Shown here: piece by piece, positions 42,383 to 51,845 of the stretch | Numbering within the stretch: the stretch's first letter is position 1 | Layout: each line of letters begins with the position of its first letter | Source of the DNA: Primorskyibacter flagellatus | GTDB lineage: Bacteria > Pseudomonadota > Alphaproteobacteria > Rhodobacterales > Rhodobacteraceae | Direction: 5' to 3' | DNA: 64,000 nt | NCBI RefSeq assembly: GCF_900176485.1 | Contig: NZ_FWYD01000008.1 | Coordinates: forward strand, 1-64,000 | Translations under genes and position numbers: made by a program | The notes under the pieces: model-generated | What the model saw: the letters and a program-made list of their open reading frames with translations, nothing else | What the model was told of the DNA's origin: nothing | Databases searched by the model: none

Positions 42383-43068
42383 CCGCACCGGTGCGCCGCG
42401 TGATCTGGCCGCGCACAGCCCGGATCATCCGTTCGATCTATCCGCCGATTGACCTGTTCGAGGACATTGCCGACCCTGCCGATTGGGAAGCGCTGGCCTC
42501 GGCCGAAGCCAAGTTCAACCCGCGCATCCGCGACAGCATCGGCGATCTCGCGAAGGTCCCCGTGGGCCGACGCGTCACTGGAACCGGCGCAAGCTGGGTC
42601 ATGGCCCCCTTTGTTCACTGCTCGCCTTTGCGGCCGGGGCGGTTCAGCGATGGGACGTTCGGCCTGTATTATGCGGCCGACAGCACCGAGGTAGCCATCG
42701 CGGAAACCATCTACCACCACACGAAAACCATGCTGGCCACGGAGGAAGCCCCTGGCTGGACATCGCAGTTCCGCGAGTTGATCGGGTCGGTGGACGCCGA
42801 GATGGACGACGTGTCGGGCTTCGGCGACCTGCTGGACCCTGACGACTACGGGCCCTCTCAGGTGTTCGGCACCGAACGGCGCGCGGCGGGTTCGAACGGC
42901 ATAACCTGGCCCAGCGTCCGGTTTGCGGGCGGCAACTGCATCGCCGCATTCTGGCCCGATGTGATTCCGATCCCCGCACAGGGGGCGCATTTTGCCTACC
43001 ACTGGAATGGCAGCGCGGTAGATTACGTCAAGAAGCTGGATACCGGAGATATGATGCGGGTTCGATGA
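42376..43068 (+). CDS. RES-domain toxin
   Basis: A 230-residue RES-domain protein, fold related to ADP-ribosyltransferases. The family degrades NAD+ or ADP-ribosylates targets when the antitoxin is lost. The Arg in LRPGRFSDGTFGLYYAA and the Glu in STEVAIAETIYHH fit the RES core. The start is GTG at 42376 (or 42379), overlapping the antitoxin stop, which implies coupled translation. An IS3-type transposase remnant is directly downstream, so the pair may have come with or been invaded by mobile DNA. Confidence 0.88.
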   Translation: MVTAPVRRVIWPRTARIIRSIYPPIDLFEDIADPADWEALASAEAKFNPRIRDSIGDLAKVPVGRRVTGTGASWVMAPFVHCSPLRPGRFSDGTFGLYYAADSTEVAIAETIYHHTKTMLATEEAPGWTSQFRELIGSVDAEMDDVSGFGDLLDPDDYGPSQVFGTERRAAGSNGITWPSVRFAGGNCIAAFWPDVIPIPAQGAHFAYHWNGSAVDYVKKLDTGDMMRVR

Positions 43069-43149
43069 CCGCTCGTCGGGCGCAGACAGCCGCACCGCGC
43101 AACCGCTGGAATTGCCCTTCGCGAATTCTCCCGCCACTATCCCATGAAT

Positions 43150-43320
43150 TTCGCTGATAAACAGATTTGACCAATGCCTCACGATCTTTCGGGCTTCGGC
43201 GAGGTTGGCGAAGATATGTTCATTCAGACACGCATCTCGCAGCCGGCCATTGACGCTTTCCACGACTGCGTTTTGCATTGGCTCGCCGGGGGCGCGATGC
43301 AGTCCCAGCCGACACCAGTC
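43150..43320 (-). pseudogene. IS3-family transposase OrfB remnant
   Basis: On the minus strand the frame reads LHRAPGEPMQNAVVESVNGR then LRDACLNEHIFANLAEARKI and VRHW, the central conserved region of IS3-type OrfB integrase-fold transposases (the usual form is PMQNAFVESFNGRLRDECLN). The frame then loses similarity at both ends and no inverted repeats or other transposase parts are seen. Only about 55 residues survive, so this is a decayed insertion sequence beside the toxin-antitoxin module. Confidence 0.82.
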
Positions 43321-43348
43321 CCGCTTTGACCTCGGGCGGCACTCAACA

Positions 43349-44068
43349 TCACGACCGCGCTGCGCGCCTGCGTTTGGCGCGGATCAGGTTCAACCCCTCG
43401 ACCCCACCCGCAAACACCATCGCGGCGTAGATGAAGCCTCGCTCGACATGCACACCGAATCCATCGGCCATAAGCGCCATGCCGACCATCACCAGAAAGG
43501 CCAGCGCCAGCATCTTGGTAGATGGATGCGCCTCGACAAACCGGGAGATCGGCTCGGCCGCCACCATCATCACGAGAATCGCGATCACCACGGCCGCGAT
43601 CATCACCTCCAGATGATTTGCGATCCCCACGGCGGTAATGACGGAATCAAGCGAGAACACCACGTCAAGCACCATGATCTGCACCAGAACAGAGGCAAAG
43701 CTGGCGGCAACCACATTGGCTTCGTGTTTCACGCCTTCGACCTCGTCGAAAATCTCGGTCGAGGCTTTCCAGATCAGAAAAAGGCCACCGGCCAGCAGGA
43801 TCATGTCACGCCAGCTGAACGGATGCCCGAACACCTCGAAGAGCGGATCCTTGAGCGAAACGATCCACGCGATTGAAAACAGCAGCGCCACACGCAGAAC
43901 CAGCGCACCCGAAAGCCCGATCAGCCGGGCGGATCGGCGCTGTTCTTCCGGCAGTTTTGCTGCGGCAATCGAGATGAAGATGACGTTGTCCACGCCAAGC
44001 ACGATCTCAAGCACCGTCAGCGTCAGGAAGGACGCCCAGACGGCGGGATCAGATAGCAGATGCATCAT
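43349..44068 (-). CDS. TerC family integral membrane protein
   Basis: A 239-residue protein with seven or so helices, the YgaP/Alx-TerC fold. It has EIVLGVDNVIFISI and DVVFSLDSVITAVGI, the two repeat motifs with Asp residues that bind a metal in the membrane. The family is linked to Mn2+ export and to metal loading of exoenzymes. The start at 44068 begins with two Met codons. It is not obviously part of an operon. Confidence 0.88.
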   Translation of the reverse strand: MMHLLSDPAVWASFLTLTVLEIVLGVDNVIFISIAAAKLPEEQRRSARLIGLSGALVLRVALLFSIAWIVSLKDPLFEVFGHPFSWRDMILLAGGLFLIWKASTEIFDEVEGVKHEANVVAASFASVLVQIMVLDVVFSLDSVITAVGIANHLEVMIAAVVIAILVMMVAAEPISRFVEAHPSTKMLALAFLVMVGMALMADGFGVHVERGFIYAAMVFAGGVEGLNLIRAKRRRAARS

Positions 44069-44157
44069 TTTATTACGTCCCGGAACAGTTTCTGCTGCAC
44101 AAGCATCACACCGACCGATGGGTCACGCATTGCTCAACACGCGTAAACTTGTGTCGC

Positions 44158-44185
44158 CGCCCCGGTTCGGCAAGGTTCCGGGGCG
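44158..44185. terminator. Hairpin downstream of pyc
   Basis: An 8-bp GC stem CGCCCCGG/CCGGGGCG with a 12-base loop lies directly after the pyc stop on the minus strand. No T-run follows. Confidence 0.4.
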
Positions 44186-44194
44186 ACGAATTTC

Positions 44195-47100
44195 CTAGGC
44201 TTCGTATTCGACCAGCAGATCCTTGGCATCAATCTGGGCCCCGGGCTGGACATGCACGGCCGCGACCACCGCGTCACGCTCTGCATGGATGCCGGTTTCC
44301 ATCTTCATCGCCTCGATTGTCAGCAGCAGGTCGCCCTGTTTCACGGGACGTCCAGCCTGCGCCGCAACAGAGGCGACGACACCGGGCATCGGGGCACCGA
44401 CATGGTTGGCATTGCCCAGTTCCGCCTTGGACCGTGCAGCGGTGCTGGCCTTGGATTTGCGGTCCGGCACGCGGATCACGCGGGGTTGGCCGTTCAGTTC
44501 GAAGAACACCCTGACTTCGCCGTTCTCGTCGGTCTCGCCCAGCGTCTGAAGGCGGATCTCCATAGTCTTGCCGGGATCAATCTCGGCCGAGATTTCCTCG
44601 CCCGGTTCCATCCCGTAAAAGAACGTCCTCGTCGGCAATGACCGCACCGGACCATAGGTCTGGTGGCGCGCCATGTAGTCCAGAAACACCTTGGGATACA
44701 TGAGATAGCCGTTCAGATCCTCGTCATCCACCTCTGCCCCATCCAGAAGATCCGAAAGCTCCTTGCGCTTGGCGTCCAGATCAACGGGCACAAGATGCTT
44801 GCCGGGACGTTCTGTGTTGGGCTTTTCGCCTTTCAGGATCTTCTTGAGGATACCGTCCGGGAAACCGCCCGGAGGCTGACCAAGGTTGCCGCGCATCATG
44901 TCGATGACGGAATCCGGGAAGGCCACATCGGTCTTGGGATCCTCGACCTCGGCGCGGGTCAGGTTCTGGCTGACCATCATCAACGCCATGTCGCCCACAA
45001 CTTTCGAGGACGGCGTCACCTTCACGATATCGCCGAACATCCGGTTCACATCGGCATAGGTCTGGGCGACCTCGTGCCAGCGTTCCTCCAGCCCCAGGCT
45101 GCGAGCCTGCGCCTTGAGGTTGGTGAACTGGCCGCCGGGCATCTCGTGCAGATAGACCTCGGATGCGGGGGCCTGAAGACTGCTTTCAAACGCCGCGTAT
45201 TTGCCGCGCACGGCCTCCCAGTAGTTCGAGATTTCGCGCACCGCCCCAATGTCCAGCCCGGTGTCGCGCTCGGTCCAGCGCAAGGCCTCGATCACAGAAC
45301 CGAGCGTCGGCTGGCTGGTATTTCCGGACAGCGCGTCCATTGCCGCGTCCACCGCATCAACCCCGGCCTGCGCCGCAGCCATCACAGTGGCGATTGCGGC
45401 ACCGCTGGTGTCATGCGTGTGGAAATGGATCGGCAGGCCCACCTCTTCCTTGAGCGCGGTGATCAGCGGCCCGGCGGCGGCGGGCTTCAACAGCCCTGCC
45501 ATATCCTTCAGCCCCAGCACATGCGCGCCTGCGGCTTTCAGCTCCTTGCCCATGGCGACATAGTATTTCAGGTCATATTTGGCGCGATCCGGGTCGTTGA
45601 TGTCGCCGGTGTAGCAGATCGTGCCTTCGCACACCTTGTTGCTGTCCAGAACCGCATCCATCGCGACGCGCATGTTCTCGACCCAGTTCAGACTGTCGAA
45701 GACGCGGAACACATCCACGCCGGTCTCGGCTGCCTGTTTGACAAAGCTCTGCACCACGTTGTCGGGGTAGTTGGTATAACCGACGCCGTTTGACGCACGC
45801 AGCAGCATTTGTGTCATCAGGTTGGGCATCCGCGTGCGCAGATCGCGCAAACGCTGCCACGGGCATTCCTGCAAGAAGCGGTATGCCACGTCGAATGTGG
45901 CACCGCCCCAGCATTCGACGCTGAACAATTGCGGCAGGTTGGCCGCATAGGCAGGCGCTACATTGATCATGTCGATCGAGCGCATCCGCGTGGCAAGCAG
46001 GGACTGGTGCCCGTCGCGCATGGTAGTGTCGGTGATCAGCACCTGCTTTTGCGCCGCCATCCAGTCGGCCACGGCCTGCGGGCCTTTTTCTTCCAGCAGG
46101 TTGCGGGTGCCCGGCGCAGGCTCACCACGCACTTGTGGAGCACGCGCCGGTTTAAGATCCGAGGCAGGCAGCACACGGCCCGCCGTCTCGGGATGGCCGT
46201 TCACCGAGATGTCGGCGATATAGGTCAGCACCTTGGTGCCCCGGTCCCGCCGCTTGGAGAACTCGAACAGCTCGGGCGTCTCGTCGATGAACTTGGTATG
46301 ATACTGGTTGTTCAGAAACGTGGGATGCTTCAGCAGGTTTTCGACAAAGGCGATATTGGTGCTGACGCCCCGGATACGAAATTCACGCAAGGCACGGTCC
46401 ATGCGCGAGATCGCCTTTTCCGGCGTCTGTGCCCAGGTCGTCACCTTTTCCAGCAGGCTGTCGTAAAACCGCGTGATGACCGCACCGGAATAGGCGGTGC
46501 CGCCATCCAGCCGCACGCCGTTACCGGTGGCGACGCGGTAGGCTACGATCCGTCCATAATCGGGGATGAAATTGTTCTGCGGATCCTCGGTGGTGATCCG
46601 GGTTTGCAGCGCATGACCATTGAGCCGAATGTCATACTGACTGGCCTTGCCGGTCGCCTCGGCAAGCGATTTGCCCTCGGCAATCAGGACCTGCGCCTGG
46701 ACGATGTCGATCCCGGTGACTTCCTCGGTCACGGTGTGTTCGACCTGCACGCGCGGGTTCACCTCGATGAAGTAAAACTTGCCGGTCTCCATATCCATCA
46801 GGAATTCGACCGTTCCCGCACATTCGTAATTCACATGCGCGCAGATCTTGCGGCCAAGCTCGCAGATCTCTTCTCGCTGTGCCTCGGACAGGTAGGGCGC
46901 AGGCGCGCGCTCAACGACTTTCTGGTTGCGGCGCTGGACAGAACAATCACGTTCATACAGGTGGTAGATATTGCCGTGGCTATCGCCCAGGATCTGCACC
47001 TCGACATGCCGGGCGCGGATGATCATCTTTTCCAGATAGCCTTCGCCATTGCCGAACGCGGCCTCTGCCTCGCGGCGGCCTTCCAGCACCTTTTCCTTCA

Positions 47101-47638
47101 GCTCGTCAGGGCCGTTGATAGGCCGCATACCGCGACCACCCCCACCCCAGCTGGCCTTGAGCATCAGCGGATAGCCGATCGCTTCGGCCTCTTTCGCAAT
47201 GGCGTCGAAATCGTCGCCCAGAACCTCGGTCGCGGGGATGACCGGGACCCCGGCATCTATTGCCACCTTGCGGGCGCTGGCCTTGTCGCCCAGAGCGCGC
47301 ATGGTTTTCGCCTTGGGCCCGATGAAGGTGATGCCGTTCTCGGTGCAGGCATCCACAAAATCCGGGTTCTCCGACAGCAACCCATAACCGGGATGGATCG
47401 CGTCAGCGCCGCATTCCTTCGCCACGCGAATGATCTCGTCAATGCTGAGATAGGCGGCTACCGGCCCCATCCCCGCGCCGATACGATAAGCCTCGTCGGC
47501 CTTGAACCGGTGAAGCCCCAGCTTGTCCTCTTCGGCGTAGATCGCCACCGTGCGTTTGCCCATCTCGTTCGCGGCGCGCATGATGCGGATCGCAATTTCT
47601 CCGCGATTGGCAATGAGGATCTTGTTGAAGTCTGTCAT
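44195..47638 (-). CDS. pyc: Pyruvate carboxylase
   Basis: An 1147-residue biotin enzyme making oxaloacetate from pyruvate, bicarbonate and ATP. The biotin carboxylase domain occupies about 1-460 (KASWGGGGRGMR nucleotide loop; EVNPRVQVEHTVTEEVTG), the carboxyltransferase domain about 540-850 (TTMRDGHQSLLATRMR; FHTHDTSG metal ligands), and the biotin carrier domain ends the protein with EAMKMETG, in which the Lys is biotinylated. Full-length single-chain alpha4 type. It serves anaplerosis and gluconeogenesis on acids and lactate; the lactate dehydrogenase-type gene just upstream is consistent with this. Two inverted repeats lie in the 5' region. Confidence 0.97.
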   Translation of the reverse strand: MTDFNKILIANRGEIAIRIMRAANEMGKRTVAIYAEEDKLGLHRFKADEAYRIGAGMGPVAAYLSIDEIIRVAKECGADAIHPGYGLLSENPDFVDACTENGITFIGPKAKTMRALGDKASARKVAIDAGVPVIPATEVLGDDFDAIAKEAEAIGYPLMLKASWGGGGRGMRPINGPDELKEKVLEGRREAEAAFGNGEGYLEKMIIRARHVEVQILGDSHGNIYHLYERDCSVQRRNQKVVERAPAPYLSEAQREEICELGRKICAHVNYECAGTVEFLMDMETGKFYFIEVNPRVQVEHTVTEEVTGIDIVQAQVLIAEGKSLAEATGKASQYDIRLNGHALQTRITTEDPQNNFIPDYGRIVAYRVATGNGVRLDGGTAYSGAVITRFYDSLLEKVTTWAQTPEKAISRMDRALREFRIRGVSTNIAFVENLLKHPTFLNNQYHTKFIDETPELFEFSKRRDRGTKVLTYIADISVNGHPETAGRVLPASDLKPARAPQVRGEPAPGTRNLLEEKGPQAVADWMAAQKQVLITDTTMRDGHQSLLATRMRSIDMINVAPAYAANLPQLFSVECWGGATFDVAYRFLQECPWQRLRDLRTRMPNLMTQMLLRASNGVGYTNYPDNVVQSFVKQAAETGVDVFRVFDSLNWVENMRVAMDAVLDSNKVCEGTICYTGDINDPDRAKYDLKYYVAMGKELKAAGAHVLGLKDMAGLLKPAAAGPLITALKEEVGLPIHFHTHDTSGAAIATVMAAAQAGVDAVDAAMDALSGNTSQPTLGSVIEALRWTERDTGLDIGAVREISNYWEAVRGKYAAFESSLQAPASEVYLHEMPGGQFTNLKAQARSLGLEERWHEVAQTYADVNRMFGDIVKVTPSSKVVGDMALMMVSQNLTRAEVEDPKTDVAFPDSVIDMMRGNLGQPPGGFPDGILKKILKGEKPNTERPGKHLVPVDLDAKRKELSDLLDGAEVDDEDLNGYLMYPKVFLDYMARHQTYGPVRSLPTRTFFYGMEPGEEISAEIDPGKTMEIRLQTLGETDENGEVRVFFELNGQPRVIRVPDRKSKASTAARSKAELGNANHVGAPMPGVVASVAAQAGRPVKQGDLLLTIEAMKMETGIHAERDAVVAAVHVQPGAQIDAKDLLVEYEA

Positions 47639-47713
47639 CGTGGCGTTGTCCTGTACTTAAAGTCCATTCGGCATGTCATTTTAATCGCTTACAGTAGCGG
47701 CAGATTACAAAGA

Positions 47714-47747
47714 TGCGAATAGTTTTTCGCACATGCAGCATTGCATG
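47714..47747. promoter_or_regulatory. Two adjacent inverted repeats upstream of pyc
   Basis: TGCGAA-N6-TTCGCA (47714-47731) is followed at once by CATGCA-N4-TGCATG (47732-47747), 76-109 bases before the pyc start. The first resembles the TTTGCAA-type palindromes bound by short-chain acyl regulators in Rhodobacteraceae, but the match is approximate. They lie between the end of the lactate dehydrogenase gene and pyc, so pyc probably has its own regulated promoter. Confidence 0.5.
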
Positions 47748-47759
47748 GTTCTGGTCACG

Positions 47760-48890
47760 CTAACGTAAGCAATTTGAAAGGTCCGCGAGGTTTTTTGCCC
47801 CGATTTGCCCCATATTGGCGGCCATATCGCGGGTCAGCATGTCAATCAGATGCGGCGGCCCGTCATCGCCCAATGCCGCAAGCGCGAAATGCCAGGCGCT
47901 GGCCATCATCACGAAATCGGCCCCCAGCGCCACGGCGCGCAGGATGTCCAGACCGCCCTCGATGCCGCTGTCGAAGATCAAAGGCAGATCGGTCGCGGCG
48001 CGGATTTCCGGCAGAACCTCGATGCTGGCCGGTGCGGCGTCAAACTGGCGCCCGGCATGGTTGGACACCCAAAGCGCGTCGACGCCCGCAGCCTCCAATC
48101 GCTCGGCGTCGTCGGCACGCATCACGCCCTTGACGACAAACGGCCCGTCCCAGCCATCGCGCAGCCAGCGCAGATAGTCCCATCCCGGCGACGTCCGCAG
48201 AAGATAGCCTGCATGTTCCGTGCTGCTGAGGCCGGTCACCTTGGCGGCGTAATCATCAATCAGGCGCATCCTCGGCATGCCCTGCTGCAAGGTCCCCAAG
48301 GCCCAAGCCGGGCAGCGCGCCACCTGTGCCAGCACCCGCGGCGTCAGACGTGGCGGTGAGGTCAGACCAGAACGCAACTGCCGTTCGCGGCGGCTTGCCA
48401 CGGGCACATCCACCGTCAGCACCAGCACCGAGAATCCCGCGTCTTTGGCGCGGCGCAGCATGTCGGTACGCACGGCCTCGTCCCGTGGTGGATACATCTG
48501 AAACCAGCCATTGCCGTCGATATGCGGGGTCAGATCCTCTGGAGTGCGGGTGGCGACGGTCGACAGGCTGTAGGGCAAACCCGCGCGCGTTGCCGCTGCC
48601 GCCAGTCTGCGCTCGGCATCCGGCCAAAGCAGCCCGGACATGCCCACCGGGCTGACACCGAAAGGCAAGGGATAGCTTTGGCCAAACAGCGTCGTGGACA
48701 GGTCGGGCGTGAATTCGCCATGAAGAATCGAGGGCATGAAAAGGACATCATCCAGCTTGGCCCGGTTGCGTGCCCTCGTGGCCTCGGTTCCGGTAGCGCT
48801 GGCCAGATATTCCCATGCGAAATGCGGCACACGCCGCTGCGCGCGGTCCTTCAGGTCGGCGATTGCCGGAAAGCGAGCGTGAAGATCCAT
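47760..48890 (-). CDS. lldD: FMN-dependent alpha-hydroxy-acid dehydrogenase (L-lactate dehydrogenase type)
   Basis: A 376-residue TIM-barrel flavoenzyme. It has PFGVSPVGMSGLLWP, LVLTVDVPVASRRERQLR, VVKGVMRADDAERLEAAGVD and the active-site SNHAGRQFDAAPAS with the catalytic His. The usual sequence there is SNHGGRQLD, so Gly to Ala is a small deviation. The enzyme oxidises L-lactate or a related L-2-hydroxy acid to the keto acid and feeds the respiratory chain. The start at 48890 is chosen by homology; its ribosome binding site is weak. It sits directly upstream of pyc. Confidence 0.85.
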   Translation of the reverse strand: MDLHARFPAIADLKDRAQRRVPHFAWEYLASATGTEATRARNRAKLDDVLFMPSILHGEFTPDLSTTLFGQSYPLPFGVSPVGMSGLLWPDAERRLAAAATRAGLPYSLSTVATRTPEDLTPHIDGNGWFQMYPPRDEAVRTDMLRRAKDAGFSVLVLTVDVPVASRRERQLRSGLTSPPRLTPRVLAQVARCPAWALGTLQQGMPRMRLIDDYAAKVTGLSSTEHAGYLLRTSPGWDYLRWLRDGWDGPFVVKGVMRADDAERLEAAGVDALWVSNHAGRQFDAAPASIEVLPEIRAATDLPLIFDSGIEGGLDILRAVALGADFVMMASAWHFALAALGDDGPPHLIDMLTRDMAANMGQIGAKNLADLSNCLR

Positions 48891-49035
48891 GCCGCTTATG
48901 TGCGACGGAAGCCGCGTCTTGTCCAGCAGATCGCGGGTCGGCAGAACGCTAAAGTCGGAAATTTCTCCGAAAAGCGGCACGAACATAGCAGGAACGAGCC
49001 TTCCCTTCCGTCATATCCTCGACTAGGTTCGGCGC

Positions 49036-51384
49036 ATGAGCAGTTTCGACGAAATGGACGCCTTTGAAGGCGCATCACTTTCCGCACGCGCCATGGCTGC
49101 GCGGCCTAGCCGGTATTTGAATGATCTAAATCCCGCTCAGCGCGAGGCGGTGGAAACATTGGACGGCCCGTTGCTGATACTTGCCGGTGCCGGCACCGGC
49201 AAAACCAAGGCGCTTATGGCGCGTGTTGCTCATCTTATCACCATGCAGCGTGCACGACACGATCAAATTCTCGCCGTGACGTTCACCAATAAGGCCGCGC
49301 GGGAAATGCAGCAGCGGCTGGCCAGAACGCCGTTTGAGATCAACGGACCAGTAAGGTGGATGGGCACCTTCCATTCCATCAGCGCAAAACTGCTGCGCCG
49401 CCATGCCGAACTGGCCGGGCTGAAGTCCAACTTCACCATCCTGGACACCGACGACCAGATCCGGCTGTTGAAACAGTTGATCCGCGCCGCCAACATCGAC
49501 GACAAGCGCTGGCCCGCGCGGCAGTTGGCAGGCATCATTGACGGCTGGAAAAACCGCGCCCTGACGCCCTCCAAGGTGCCTGCTGCGGATGCCGGTGCCT
49601 ACAATCAGCGCGGCGCGGAACTATACGCCCAATATCAAGCCCGCTTGCGAGAGTTGAACGCGGTCGATTTCGGTGATCTGCTGCTGCATGTCGTGACAAT
49701 CTTTCAGGCGCATCCAGACGTGCTGGAACAGTATCAACGCTGGTTCAAATACATCCTCGTGGACGAGTACCAGGATACCAACGTCGCGCAGTATATGTGG
49801 TTGCGGCTGCTGGCAGCGTCGCACAAGAACATCTGCTGCGTGGGCGATGACGATCAGTCGATCTATGGCTGGCGCGGGGCCGAGGTGGGCAATATCCTGC
49901 GCTTTGAAAAGGATTTTCCCGGCGCGCATGTGGTGCGGCTGGAACAGAACTACCGATCCACCCCGCATATCCTTGCCGCTGCATCCGGTGTGATCGACGG
50001 CAACAAGGGTCGTCTGGGCAAGACGCTGTGGACCGAGGCACAGGACGGCGAAAAGGTCCGCCTGATCGGCCATTGGGACGGCGAGGAAGAGGCTCGCTGG
50101 ATCGGTGAGGAAATCGAGGCGATGCAGAAGGGCACGCGCGGGATGCGCAGCGTGTCGCTGGACGAGATGGCGATTCTGGTCCGCGCCTCGCATCAGATGC
50201 GTGCGTTCGAGGACCGGTTCCTGACCATCGGCCTGCCCTACCGCGTGATCGGCGGCCCGCGCTTCTATGAGCGGCTGGAGATCCGCGATGCCATGGCCTA
50301 TTTCCGCTGCGTGGTCAGTCCGGATGACGATCTGGCGTTCGAGCGCATCGTCAACACGCCCAAACGCGGGCTTGGCGACAAGGCCCAGCAGACCATCCAG
50401 GCCACAGCCCGCGCCAACGGCGTGTCCCTGATCGACGGGGCCGCGCTGGCCATCGAACAGGGTTTGCTGAAGGGCAAGGGTGCCAAGGAACTGGGCAAGC
50501 TGGTCGTGGATCTGGCACGCTGGGGCCGGATGGCGGGTGACGACGATCTGACCCATATGGAACTGGCCGAGATCATTCTCGACGAATCCGGCTATACCGG
50601 CATGTGGCAGAACGACAAGACGCCCGAGGCACCGGGCCGGCTTGAAAACCTCAAGGAACTGGTGAAGGCGCTGGAAAATTTCGACAACCTGCAAGGGTTC
50701 CTCGAACATGTCAGCCTGATCATGGACAATGAAACCGACGATGGCGGTGCCAAGGTCAGCATCATGACGCTGCACGCGGCCAAGGGGCTGGAATTTCCTG
50801 CTGTGTTTTTGCCAGGCTGGGAGGACGGGCTGTTTCCCTCGCAACGATCCATGGATGAAAGCGGCGTGAAAGGGCTGGAGGAAGAACGACGCCTCGCCTA
50901 TGTCGGCATCACCCGTGCCGAGGAAATCTGCACCATTTCCTTTGCTGCGAATCGCCGTGTCTTCGGCCAGTGGCAATCGGCCCTGCCGTCGCGCTTCATC
51001 GACGAATTGCCCGAAGAGCATGTCGATGTGCTGACCCCGCCGGGCCTTTACGGTGGCGGCTACGGTGCGGCGGGCATGGGCGGATCATCGGGCATCGAAC
51101 AGCGCGCGGCCGATGCCAATGTCTACAACTCGCCGGGCTGGCGACGCTTGCAGGAACGCTCTGCCCAGCGACCTGTCAGCCAGCCGCGCGAGACCCGAAA
51201 TACCGTGATCGACCTGCAAGCCGTGTCAAGTTTTGAGACCGGAGAGCGCGTGTTTCACCAGAAATTCGGCTATGGCAGCATCATCGGGATCGAAGGTGAC
51301 AAGCTGGAAATCGCGTTTGAGAAGGCCGGGACCAAGAAGGTCGTGGCCAGCTATATCTCAGCCGCGGACGACATTCCTTTTTGA
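49036..51384 (+). CDS. uvrD: ATP-dependent DNA helicase UvrD/PcrA type
   Basis: A 782-residue superfamily 1A helicase. Motif Q/I is LNPAQREAVETLDGPLLILA then GAGTGKTKALMARV, motif II VDEYQDTN, III VGDDDQSIYGWRGAE, IV VRLEQNYRST, V MTLHAAKGLEFPAVFLPG and VI AYVGITRAEE. It unwinds DNA 3' to 5' in excision and mismatch repair. The C-terminal Tudor-like segment (HQKFGYGSIIGIEGDKLEIA) is present, as in PcrA/UvrD. A start with two upstream Met codons is not needed. It stands alone between divergent genes. Confidence 0.95.
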   Translation: MSSFDEMDAFEGASLSARAMAARPSRYLNDLNPAQREAVETLDGPLLILAGAGTGKTKALMARVAHLITMQRARHDQILAVTFTNKAAREMQQRLARTPFEINGPVRWMGTFHSISAKLLRRHAELAGLKSNFTILDTDDQIRLLKQLIRAANIDDKRWPARQLAGIIDGWKNRALTPSKVPAADAGAYNQRGAELYAQYQARLRELNAVDFGDLLLHVVTIFQAHPDVLEQYQRWFKYILVDEYQDTNVAQYMWLRLLAASHKNICCVGDDDQSIYGWRGAEVGNILRFEKDFPGAHVVRLEQNYRSTPHILAAASGVIDGNKGRLGKTLWTEAQDGEKVRLIGHWDGEEEARWIGEEIEAMQKGTRGMRSVSLDEMAILVRASHQMRAFEDRFLTIGLPYRVIGGPRFYERLEIRDAMAYFRCVVSPDDDLAFERIVNTPKRGLGDKAQQTIQATARANGVSLIDGAALAIEQGLLKGKGAKELGKLVVDLARWGRMAGDDDLTHMELAEIILDESGYTGMWQNDKTPEAPGRLENLKELVKALENFDNLQGFLEHVSLIMDNETDDGGAKVSIMTLHAAKGLEFPAVFLPGWEDGLFPSQRSMDESGVKGLEEERRLAYVGITRAEEICTISFAANRRVFGQWQSALPSRFIDELPEEHVDVLTPPGLYGGGYGAAGMGGSSGIEQRAADANVYNSPGWRRLQERSAQRPVSQPRETRNTVIDLQAVSSFETGERVFHQKFGYGSIIGIEGDKLEIAFEKAGTKKVVASYISAADDIPF

Positions 51385-51594
51385 CCTGATCCTGCGGGGC
51401 TGGATTGCAGAACCCCGTGCGTCCGCCCGGCAGGACAGCACCGCGGAGCGTCCACCTTATTTGGTCGCACGCATGTTCGGCCATTATGATCTGTCTTACC
51501 GATCTCATCGACAGTCAGCGCAGATCCGTCAGACCCGTGGCGAAGACTGACAAAGAAATTTAATACACGACAGAAAGAGTCGGATTGACATATC

Positions 51595-51609
51595 TGACTA
51601 AATAAGTCA
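51595..51609. promoter_or_regulatory. Palindrome TGACT-N5-AGTCA, probable iron-responsive operator
   Basis: TGACTAAATAAGTCA matches the TGA-N9-TCA form described for iron-responsive (RirA-type) sites in alphaproteobacteria. It follows a TTGACA box (51585-51590) by 4 bases, so a bound repressor would block the promoter. It is about 69 bases upstream of the small ORF that opens the HemP-Bfd-Bfr operon. Confidence 0.65.
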
Positions 51610-51677
51610 CCTAATGGGTGTCCAGCCACCCCACCTGCATCCGGGGAAGCCCGACCACATCATGTGGAGGTATCCCA

Positions 51678-51845
51678 ATGCAGAAATCCTACGACGAACC
51701 CACCTATGAACACGTTCAAAGCACCGAACCCCCCGCCTGCCGGTCAGAGCTATGGAGCCTGGCCGAAATCAACAGGGCACCAGGCGGGGTCAGCTTTGAA
51801 TGGCTGCTCGACCATTTCACGGACCGGGTGGAGGCCGTGAGATGA
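51678..51845 (+). CDS. Small protein opening the iron operon (unknown)
   Basis: A 55-residue acidic protein with no recognised domain. The ATG at 51678 has TGGAGG eight bases upstream. Its stop overlaps hemP as ATGA, so it is translated with hemP. It is probably a real small gene because of this overlap and its spacing after the operator. Possible roles include iron regulation or heme handling, but nothing in its sequence decides this. Confidence 0.65.
   Translation: MQKSYDEPTYEHVQSTEPPACRSELWSLAEINRAPGGVSFEWLLDHFTDRVEAVR

Noticed and set aside
42352-43278. 308-residue minus-strand frame through the RES toxin gene
   Set aside because: Only its first 50 or so residues resemble a transposase; the remainder is antisense to the toxin gene. 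Reported as an IS remnant only.
45809-47722. 637-residue plus-strand frame opposite pyruvate carboxylase
   Set aside because: Antisense to a fully conserved pyc; an artefact of high-GC codon usage.
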